Origin: Ctena decussata
Lineage: Eukaryota > Mollusca > Bivalvia > Lucinida > Lucinidae
Reading direction: 5' to 3'
Assembly: GCA_963989385.1 (NCBI GenBank)
Contig: OZ022500.1
Location: 18,118,460-18,182,459 of the forward strand
DNA: 64,000 nt
A model generated the notes under the pieces. It saw only the letters and a program-made list of their open reading frames with translations. It was not told the origin of the DNA and made no database searches. Every line of letters begins with the position of its first letter. Positions within the stretch are counted from its first letter, which is position 1. A program made the position numbers and the translations under genes. Shown here one piece after another: positions 27,901-39,900 of this stretch.

Positions 27901-30900
27901 TAATTTCCTAAATTTTGGGTGTCCAAATATGACTGTGCTAAATACAAATCCACATTATCACAATCAGTGTTATACGGGTTGCCCTGTATATGATCTGGTC
28001 AATCTTCTGCTGGGCTTTATAGAAAGATGTCAATATAATCTAATGCTGAGTGCATGTGTTTGAAGATCCAGATTCTTCTAGTGTCGGTGAGCAAGTAAAG
28101 GACCAAGCCCAAATGACATATATTTACTTTCACGCAGTATCTTGAATGACAAACCAAAATCTTAGAATGACTTTTAGAAGCGGCTGTAGTGTAGTGGATA
28201 ACACTCCGGACTACCAATCCAGGGGTCGCAAGATCAATCCCCCGCTTCTCCGGTCTTTCGGATGAGACTTTAAACTGAGGTCCCGTCTCCATATGACCTC
28301 GTTGTTGGTGGGACGTTAAAGCCGAGTTCACTCACTCAATAGGATGACTTTTACTCTGAGCACAATGAAAATTTCATCTAAATGTTGGTCTACATGGCCA
28401 GTGCTCCAGATAAGAAGGGGTAACAGGGATAATTTTCTACATTTCTCCATAAAACCATATGTTGTGGCCCCTCATTAGAACCATCTCGCTGAGATGGTTC
28501 TAATGAGGGGTCACAACATATGTTTTCGTTGAGAAATAAGAAAAATTATCTCTGAGTTATCCTCAATACTCCCACTCTTATCTAAAGCTCTGAATGGCAG
28601 TTAAAATTTGATTTGTTACCTGATGCAGGATTCTGTAGTAATCAGCCTGTGCTATACAGACAAACTGGCAGTCATCAATACATGTGTGCATCGTCCCTCG
28701 ATGATACAACTTTTCCATTGTAGGGGTGATACCAAAACTGAAATTATATATCAATGGAGACTTAAGATTACTGTACAAATCAAAATATTTGGATATCTCA
28801 ACTTTTTCTTAATTGGACTCTTCTGTTTTTGATAAAGACATTTTATTAAACTGTCTAGAAACCTTGTTGACCCAGATCAGACCGCTAGCAGTACTTAAGT
28901 AATATCAAGACAATTGTCAGATGATATGAAAGGTTGTCTGCAACAGAACCCGACTTACTGTGTGAAGCATTTGGTTAACTGGCTGCTGACGGAACTTGAA
29001 CTGGGTATTGCTGGAACAGTAAGACAGTACTTAACAGACTATGCTACCAAGGTTCCTGTCTGATCTGGATCTACACTGTGCTTAAACATGATGTCCAAGT
29101 GTTTAGAGTGACTTATGTAAACTGGTCTGCCACATGGGTGTGAAATGAACGATTACCTAAGGTTCAGAGGCATTTCAATAACATTTCAGCCATTTCAGGC
29201 TGATGGATTGATTGATTGTTTTGGGTTTAACGGCCCTTTCAGACAGTATTTCAGTCTATATCGGGCCGTCTCCCAGAGAGAGGGAGAAAGAAGAGAGAAA
29301 TGATGAGAAGGCCCTTGCCCTACTATTATCCAAATCAGTAGAACGCCCCGGCACTGGAAGTTACACACAGCACCATCGCACCACCCAACCACCCCCCCAG
29401 GCTGATGGAAGAAAAGGGTTAGATAATGGTGAAAGAACCCAAAAGCAACAGAAGACCGACCCTCTAAACAAAACGAAACCCCTCATCAAAAGATCATGAG
29501 TCTAGGCTTGGACTAATGCACACCAATTCCAGAGCAAGCTTCCATGTAAAATAGTCTGGGAGTTGTTCAAACAAAGGTCTCATTTACACAGGGTATAATC
29601 GATTCCGCTAATTTTCGCTTCCTGCAGAGACTGTACATCATATTCGGCTTACGCCGAGACTGTCCGCGAACACTTGCTTCCTGCCGAGACTTCTGTACAT
29701 GATAAATGGCTTCCTGCAGAGACTGTCTGCGTGATTCTGCTTCCTGCCGAGGCTCTCGGCAGGAAGCAGAGTCACGCGGACAGTCTCGGCAGGAAGCCAT
29801 TTCACGAGGACAGTAGTCTCTGCAGGAAGCAAGAGTTCTTGGACAATCTCGGCAGAAGCCAAATAGGATGTACAGTCTCTGCAGGAAGCGAAAATTAGCG
29901 GAATCGATTATACCCTGTGATTTAGTGCTCCAAATAAGAATGGGTGACAGGAATAGCTGAAAGTTCTCCATAAAAATATATGTTGTGACCTCTCATAAGA
30001 ACTGTCTCACCGGCTGATATGAGTAGATGCATGGTGCACATGCCACTTTGTTGGTTTTGTCGTTGTGTGGCTAAATTTTGTAGCATGAGTAGAATTTACG
30101 GAGAACTAAAGCCTTAACATTTTCAAAGTAATGTGCAAGATGTAGGAACTGTCTCTAAACAGTAGGTTCTTGAAATTGTGTGGGGGTGTTTTAAGTAGAT
30201 GTACAATAAACTATTAAGTAGGTGTTTGCAATCATTGTTTCCCAGAAACAGGAAAAAAAATCATGAGTATGAGTCACTCCCAAAGAGACATCTGAGTCAT
30301 TCCTAATGGGACAATTGCACTATGTTTATCCTTTAGGAGCAGTCTGATAATGGCTTTCACTGTTTCCCATTCTCATCAACAATTTTGACTATCCTATTCA
30401 TTCAGCTATAAAACAGTGTTTTTCCGTCTCTAGAATGACCCCAAAAGTCTAAATCAGTCTTATGAAATTCTGCTTTGAAATGGGGGTTTCCCTTCTAAAA
30501 CAATCCAAAAATCTAGATCCATCTTATACAATGGATCTAGATTTTTTAGATTGGTTTAGAAAGAACCCCCCCCCCCCCAACTTGTCTTATTTGTCTCTCT
30601 TTTCAATGGTGGTCAACTCTTAAAGATAAGAATTTGCTCCAATAGGAGCAAATTCTTATCTTTAATGGTAGACCCCTTTTAGCAGGATTTTATTGCCCAT
30701 GGAAGCAAAAAGTAAGTCACAAAAGTTGTCTCCGTTTCAAAAATGGCAGAAAAGATACACCTTAAAACGTCCAAAATTTTATAATTATAATAATTAGTTA
30801 AGGCGTCCCAATACTTAGGACAGCTACGGCAAGACTTGATAAACAAGGAAGAATGAATTATTATCATGCTTTAATTTGTTCTGCGCCGCAAGCAAAGGTT

Positions 30901-33900
30901 CCACATGACATCTACATATATAGAGAAGACTCCAACCAACCTGCACAAACTGACCACACTCTTCCCTATTCATAATTCAGATTTCCATCAGAACAGTGAG
31001 GACTGATCAGACTGCACAAATGAGTTGTCACTGTTCATTTATGGTTATATGGTTCTTTTTGTAAGGTGCGGCTAAAATTAACACTTTGATGGCGCAGCTA
31101 AAATTAACACTTTAAGGAAGATGAGACTCAAGTGGAGCCCTTAAGCATGTGACTTTGTGCAAAACAGACATTATGACCTGCAAAAGACAACTCTGTACCC
31201 CTGATTTGTACCTTCCTTATTTGTGTACTTTGATGTAAGGAAAATGATTCAACTAAAACTTCAAAACAACATTCTCAGCTGTCTCAATGAAGGAACCAAA
31301 AAAATAAAATGTTCAATTTAGATTAAGAAGGCACAAAAAATGCTCAATTTAGAAGTACAAATTCTCAAGCCATTCGTTGCAATTTAAAAAGCCAATAAAA
31401 CTCATTCAGATGATCTATTTATAAAGTTTGCAATTTTCACAGGAAAGGAAAGTTTTCATGTAACAAGATAGTAATTAACAAGTGTGACTGATCATAGGAA
31501 TGCAGCATACAATCAACTTTTGGTATTTGCAAGAACCATAAATATAGAGTCAAGCAATTTTCAAAGCATGGAGTGGTTAGTGTTCTAGACTCTGGATCAT
31601 AGGGACACAGGACCTGGTTTAAGTCTCGCAGGAGGCTAGATTCTGTCAGAACCAAGACATCACTTCATTGCACAAAGCCCTCCATAATCACCCTCCCATC
31701 ATCCTGAAATACTGTTGAAAGGGAGGTAAAAGCTCCATGTCATAAATTCATCAAAGGATTCCATGTAACGAAAGATTCCATGTAACAAGATAGCAATTAG
31801 CAAGTGTGACTGATAATAGGAGCTCATCATATATACAATCAACTTTTGACATTTGCAAGTGCATAAAATAGAGTCACACACTTGTCATGCCTCATAAATA
31901 CATAGGGTCAAGTCGGGTAAATTCGGACAGCAGGTAAATTCGGACAGAGACATTGTTTCCTGTATATGTCAGTTGTTTGGAATTAAAACCAAATTAACTG
32001 GGCAAACAGTGAAAATCCTGATGAGACGGCTCATTATGAGCCGTCTCATCTGGATTTTCAATGTTCGAAATGGTATGTCCTAATATATACTGTCCAAATT
32101 TACCCGCAGTCCAAAGTTACCTGACTCTACCCAAATACATACCTATCTCCCATTTGTAGAAACTTGGATGTTCCCGACTCCATCTCAATCTCAACTTGCC
32201 CGTTAAGGATAACAGACCAGGAGTCCAGCTCCTCGCCATCCTTCATAACTATGGTTCCCGCCTTGTCTACAACTGCAAACACCATCACAGCGCAGAGGGC
32301 ACGCCGCGTTGCTAGCGTCATGTTTGCAAAGGCCTGAAATTAAAGAAAAACACCATGGCAGTTGACAGCATGTTCTCTCCCTTGGCTGACTTACCAATGT
32401 ACCATAACCCTATTAATTTCTTTTATAGACTCTGATTTTTGATGGCCCATACAAGCATGTATTAAAAGATGTTATAACAATCATGGTGAGATTGGCAACT
32501 AGTGCAGCAGCTGATCAGAAGTCTGATCTGGGTCTACAATTTTTGATCAGACATTTTCTCTTCCAATAATAACACTTTTTACTATTCATTTTCTTTTACA
32601 AAAGGACAGGTAATACTCGTGTGTGCATGGGTGCCTGCGTTTGTGTGTGTTGTCATTTTCACCTTTTGCAATCATTTAAACATACATAGAGTGTTATGAA
32701 AGCAAAGGTATTATAGGACATATCTGAGTCTGACTTTAGATGTGAACAATTTAGGCTAGTCTAGTCTTTGGATTTTAAACATTACCAGGCACCATAGGCG
32801 CATGCAGAGCTCTAGATAAGAGGGGTATTTGATGATAATTGAGGGATAATTGTTTTTATTTCTCATTAAAACCATATGTTGTGACCCCTCATCTGAACCG
32901 TCTCATCGAGACGGTTCTGATAAGGGGTCACAACATATGTTTTTATACAGTATTAACAAAAATTATCCCTAATTATCACCAAATACTCCCTCTTATCAAC
33001 AGCTCTGACATGGAGGCAACAGGTAAAACAATACACACCAAGGTATTGGAAATATATTTTACAATCACTGAACTATAGGTAGGCACATATACACTAAACT
33101 GACATAAACACTGATTTTCAAAGGCACTCTAATAAGGGAGATAACTATGTCTCAAGGAGGACAAGAATTTGTTCTCAATGCAAAGTTCTTTAGCTGCACT
33201 GGTCAAACATTTAGGGTCAATACAATACTGCACTGCCATCACAAACTTACACGAAAATGTTGCATAAAATCAAGTAAGATTTCGATGTCATCATCCTTCC
33301 TGTCTGCCGGATCTTTCTCCAAGCATTCTCGTACTGCATCTCGTACTGGCAAAGACTGAAAAGATAACATTCGAGTAGAAAATGAACAGAGAAATGTTAG
33401 ATATTGCTGCTCTCAAAATACTACATTTTAGACGTTTTGTAAACCTGTCTGCCAACTACGTATATACAGTCCAACTGTCTTAAGGGGGCATTCAAAGGTC
33501 GCACAAATTCTGGCTGCTTAAGATGGGTGACCACCTATTACATGTTCAACTGCACTGTATTCTTACATACGTTTCAAAGGACCCTAACATAGGTTGCTGC
33601 TATAGACTGGTGACCCCTTAATACAGTGGTGATTCTTTCAGATAGGTTTGACTGTAAGTACCTCACTGGTTTCAAATCTTAGATGAATGGATAGTTGACT
33701 AGGGATTTTATGCTCTTTTCAACAGTATTTCAGTCATAACAGGACAATGGAATTAGGACAAAGGTGATAGTGAAAGGCTGTGTGCAACAGAGACCCGTTT
33801 ACATCTGAATCCATCTCCACCTCCAGCGGGAATCAAACCCAGGAATGCTAGGTGAGCAAGCTAGCTGGTAATCCACTGAGCTACTGGGGCTCCAATCAAA

Positions 33901-36900
33901 TCTTAGAATAAACTGTGTTACAAAGAAGTATCTGACAGCCAACTCTAAAATAGCCTGCAATTCTGAGACAGAGGGAATAAATTCAGAACCAGTCCAAAAT
34001 AAAGCAATTTGGAGTACTTCTAAGACCACATGTTCCTTACAATTGCGGATTAATGAATTTTCAATTGTCAATTCAGATCAAGTACTCTCCTTTACAAGAA
34101 AACAACTTTGAAGGGTTTTCGAGCCGATTTTTCTGTTAACTGAAAAGATGGGGAAAACATGAAGAGAGGTTTAAGAGGATTAAAAGGAAAAGTAATCAGG
34201 AATCTTCATCAAAATAACAGGATACTGACACTTCAGAGACTACCGTAATTATTCCAAATAGTGGGACGGATGAGTCCGAGCAAATAGAGTAGACCCAGAT
34301 CAGACTGATCAGGATCTGCACTGTTTGCTAGTGTGCCAGGAAAATCATGGTAGGCAGACTTATAGTAAAATGAACTTTACTTAATTTTTTGGATGTATAT
34401 GGCAGTTGGTTACTGTGTCTGGATATTTTGGGGGATTACTACAGATAAACTGGATAGGTTCCTCAACAAATATATGAACTGTCTAAAGGGATGACCAAAG
34501 ATCTCTCAACTTGGGGAATTTTTGATGATAATTCAGGGAAAATTTTCTTAATTTCCTTCTAATGACAGACCTTGCACCCCTTTCAGCAATGCATCATTTG
34601 CAGCGTCACCACTTATGTTTTAATGGAGACTGAATTATCACCATTTTTACCTCATCTGAAGATGTAGTAGGCCAGGGCCCTGTTGCTCTAAAAGCACTGT
34701 TTGCTTAGCAAAATCTTAAGTCAAACATTCAAATAGCTTTCCAGCAAACATAAAAATCAAGTGTGAAATTATTTTTGCAGAAAAAATCTGCGAGCTTTTG
34801 CAATATTCGTCACATACTTTTGACAAATATCCAACAACGTGGCCCACATGCAGTGCATGCTCAATTTGTGAAGAGCATGAAATGAAAATTCATGATTCAT
34901 CCAAACTTTACTTAATTTTGTTTCAATTCTAAAACAGCTATCAAAATGAACAATTTCTTCATGTAGAAATTCAGATTACATTCCTGGTGCTGAATTCAAA
35001 GTATCTGAATTCACATATGCCACTATTCGCAATATTTTCTGAAGACAGAATAATGTACAATATCAGTATACCAACAGACTGTAATAATGCAATATATCCG
35101 TCACCATTTCACTTGAACACAGAAGAAAGTGAAATCCAACATTCAGCTTTATTAGAAAATTTAGCTTTTCTGGCTAGGTTCAAGAATTCTAAATCAGTTA
35201 CACAGTATACACAATTTACAGGAACTATCTGAGGACATATTCAATTATGCAGTTCCATATTTTTTCTCCACTGAATACAGTCAGCTCCTGATATCTCAAA
35301 CATTGATATCTCAAAATATCTACTTGTATCTTAAGAATAAATTTCCTATTTTTATGTACATTTGAACTCCTGTTTTCTCAAACAACTGATATCTCAAAGT
35401 AAATTTTCTGGTACCAGAAAATTTACTTTGAGATATCTGTAGTTTGGGCTGAAATTTGACTTCAAGAAATCGCGCGTTGACTGTAGTTTACCTCGGTTGC
35501 TTCTGCGAAGCCCTCTTCATCATCAGAGTCGACAAGACTCTCCATTAGATTGGACGGTAAATCATCACTGCCGTAGTTTGACTCCAGAGAAGACTGCATC
35601 ATGTCCGAGCCCGAGTAGGCACTTGAGGTATCGCTGGCCCGGGAGCATCTCTTGTACTGCTCGTTGCGGATGTATGGATCCCGCACTGTGTAGTTCTGAG
35701 TAAGGTCTGAGGACACCATTATGCCCTGAAAAGAGAAAAAAGTTCTTACACAATATTCATAGTTAATATGAAGAAGAAGATCTATAACAGGTTGCATCTG
35801 CAATACATTTTAATTCTGTGGCTTATCGTGGACAGGAGCCCTGGTAGCTCAGTAGGTTAAGCACTAGCCTGCTGCACCAGCAGTCCAGGTTTGAATCCTG
35901 CTGGAGGCTATAAATAATTGTCCATTGCACACAGCTTTCCATCATCACCCTTCCAACCACTGGCTATGACTGAAATACTGTTAAAAGGGCTGTAAAACCT
36001 CAAGTCAACTATCCATCCATTCTTTATGGACCCCCGCAGTCTAGTGGCTAAGACCCCTGACTCTTTGATCACTAGCACTCTCACCACTGTGGTTCTAGCC
36101 TCACTCACATCAAGTGAGGGAGCCAACTGAGGACTGGTGTGGCGGTTTATCTGCAGGTACTCCAGCTTTCACCCACATTTGATGGTTTGCTCAATATGTG
36201 TAATATTGTTGAAAGGGCTGTAAAACTCAAAGCCACAATGTGGTTTACTTCACCCCTTTAGTTTATCTTTGAGCTACTGATGACCTATAAAGATGTCTAA
36301 ACAAATGCCATATTAAATACAGTCAAACCTGTCTTAAGGGGTCACAGTAAATGTATTAAGGGGTCACCTGTCTTTAGCAGCCACCTTTTGGGGGTCCCTA
36401 AGACCAAAATATAGTGCAAATGAACCTGTATTAAGGGGTCACCTGTCTTAAGCAGCCAATTTTTGTGGGTCCCATGGGGTGACCCCTTAAGACAGGTTTG
36501 ACTGTATTTATGATTACTGCTAGGAGAAAGTATTCTTTAAGCATATTTTCTCCTGGCAATACTCATAAATATCTTTTCTGATAGATAGCAGCCAAGTTGA
36601 GAAATCACATGACAGGCCTTGATATTGTTATGAGAGATGTCAGTTTCTGATGATAAGTCTGCCATAGAGAAGATCGAAAAATATCAATACATGAATAAGC
36701 TACAACTTGAAAAGTACCAAAGTCTGAAGACCAAACATCAACTATTATTATGGGACATGATTTTCTGATTTGTAAAAATGTTTTGAGTGAGTGAACTTAG
36801 GTTTGATGTCCCAACACAAAGGTCATACAGAGTTAGGGCCCTCGCTTTGAAGTCTCATCTGAAAGACCAGTTGGAGCGGGGAGTCAAACCTGCGACCCCA

Positions 36901-39900
36901 GGAAAATGTTTAGCTAACTTTAACTGCAGACCTTTTCAACAACAAGTGCCAAACACAAAAGAGAAATGCAAAAAACAAAACGAGAAATGTGTCAACAGAT
37001 CACTGATGCCCCTGCCTCATAGCTTTTCAAAAAGTAATGTACATCTTACAAGTAATGTAGATCTTACAATAAGAAAACGACTTGTAAAAATTTTTACAAC
37101 AATCTTAGCCTGAATATGTCCATTTTTCTTTTGCTTTTTTGGCTTTCTCTCACAGATCCTTCAAGATTAGAGACAACCTAAGACTGCAGTTCCTGTGAAT
37201 TTTTCAAGACAGGTATTTTTTGCAACCTAAACTTTTAATCAGGTTTGAATATACTGCCAAAAAACTTGAAATAGGCCTCATAAAAATCAACTCTTTAAAA
37301 AGATAAACAACCAGAGCCATATTTAACTGTCAAAATGTCAGATTTCTCTGATTAGCTGCTCAAGACCTTGACCTTGATCCTACTGATGAGGAATTCAGTG
37401 CAACCAATGGAAATTGGTAGTATGTAAAACCTTGACTGGACTTGGACTCCAAGTCCAAGTCCAGTCCAGGTTGTACATAATGCCATTGTGGCAGTCTTTG
37501 ATGGATTTCAGATTTCTCTGACACAGCTATTCACAACCTTGACCTTGATCCACCTGACAAGGAATTTGGTGCAGGAACCAGATAAGATTACCCAATTGCT
37601 AACCCTAAAAGCACCAAAAAAGAAGACAAATTTACCTCTGCAGTATTTGAAAAAAACTTTTGTCAAAGCTATATCACACTGAGAATTCACGGACAAGATT
37701 TGATTGATTGATTGATTTAATGCTTAACGTCCACGGTAAACAACTATGGTCATATCGGGACGGTCAGTTACCCTAACCACACAATATTTCTGGGCAGGCT
37801 TAGACCTCCTAAGCGGTTAACCAGTAGTAAGTGCACATACTTTCACCAGTAACTGACAACTGCCCTTCTTGAATCAGCAGGAGAAACGGAAGTATGTGGC
37901 CAGACCGGGTTTCGAACCCAGGACCTCTGACTTATGAGTCAGGCGCCCTACCGATTGCGCTACGCGGCCCGGCAAGAGGGCAAACAGTGCACATCCAGAT
38001 GAAGCGGGTCATTATGTTCTGCCTCATCTGGAGTCTACCCTGTTTGGTTTGCAATTTCAACTGTTTTCGTTTTGGGCACATTAGAGCTAAGGCTCAGAGA
38101 CAAGTGGCAAGCTTTAGTACCAGTAACATATGACCCTCATCAATGCCACTGATACATATATATATTCAGATTTATGATGAGCTTGAGAATGGGCAGAAGT
38201 GCTCGAAGCAAACAGCGCTGACCCAGATCAGACTGCTCCTTCATAAGGAGCAGTCTGATCAGGGTCTGCACTGTTTGCCTTTATGCCAGAAATTTCAAAA
38301 TATCACTAAACAGCAAAATTAACCACTTGAATTTTTTTAACAAGTACGGTAACTGTTATGATGTCCCAAGTTTAGGATTGTTGTGGTATATACAGATATC
38401 ATCTGATTTTATCTTCCCTAGCACCTGCCCTTGCTACTGAGAATCTACAAATCATTAACAACATTTTTGCTTATCTACTGTGTAAGTACAGTGAATACTG
38501 GGACAAAAACTACAAGAGTACGCTATGCAGCTAAGAAAGACTTATCAGAGTCTGAACTGAGTGCCATGCCACCAGCCATCTTTAAAAGCTCCTCTGATCA
38601 TCAGAAGGCAAAGACCAAACCTGATGGTGGTGCAGTCCATTATAAAAAGAAACAGGAGGGTACCGTGTCCAAATAAACAATTATGGCAGTCAAGCTTATA
38701 ATGCCAAAATAAAAGTATCCAAATAACTCTGAATAACTCTGAATACATTTTTCACCATTGTAATTATTTGCATATATTCTGAGTGGTTTTAGTGCCGTTT
38801 CAACTATATTTCAGTCATATCAAGCTGATGGAAGGGTGATAATGAAAGGCTGTGTGTGTGATGGAATCTTGTTTATGGTTGGAAAGAATTCCAAATCAAA
38901 TGGGATTCTAACCCAGACAGCTAGCACTTATCCACTGAGATACTGGGGCGCCCTTTCAGACCATCATAAGCCTCTGGAAGAATAATCTGGATATAATTTG
39001 GACAATTATAATGATAATCTAAAGTTCGAAAAACATCTCTAACAAACTGAAAAGCAATATGTTCATATTCTGACCTTTTCATAAGGTTCCCAGAGCTCTA
39101 GATAAGAGGGAGTATTTGATGATAATTAAAGGATAATTTTTCTTATTTCTCATCGAAAGCATATGTTGTATCCCTCATCGGAACCGTCTCGGCGAGACGG
39201 TTCAGATGAGGGGTCACAACATATGTTTTTATGCAGAATTTACAAAAATTATCCCTAATTATCACCAAATACTCCCTCTTATCTAGAACTCTGGGTTCCT
39301 TCATCCTTGTCCTGCTCATTATGAATTTGATTCAGGTTCAATTTTAGAGCATTCCATTACTTAATGTGCATGGATACACTGCCATGTTCCTTTGCCATAT
39401 TTGCAAAGGGAGACAGCTTTTATTATTGTCTGTTTTGCTTCCCTGGGTGAAGAAAGGGGTCCACTCATAAAAGGATTTACGAGTTGACTTAAATTGAGAA
39501 GATAGGGAAAATGAAGATGTCAGTTGCTTCCCCTACTACGTCCAGGGACAAGCTGTTCAAAGCATTGTTAGCTGAACTGAAGCGTAGGTCGTAGGTTCTG
39601 CATTGCAAAAGATTCTCAGATTCTTTTGGCCAAAAAATGGCAGTGTTTTTTGTGTGCAATACTTTTGAAATTTTAAAGTTTCCTTACCTAACCTCATTAG
39701 TTTTGAACAACTGGGCCCAGATGATGGAAATGTGGGGTATCATGCAACAAGGTACTCTATGGTATATGCAAACAGAGAGGACTCAGCACAAACTGCTAGT
39801 ATTTCCTGTTCATATACTATAAGAATCATGATGACTCTATAAAGCTGATTTCAGCCATTTGCTGTTGGCATGTGGTCTAAGGTCCCTTTTACACTGAATA

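Noticed and set aside
29567..29971. 134-codon Arg/Cys-rich minus-strand ORF
   Set aside because: Translation of the modules of the 333-bp palindrome; all its frames are repetitive.
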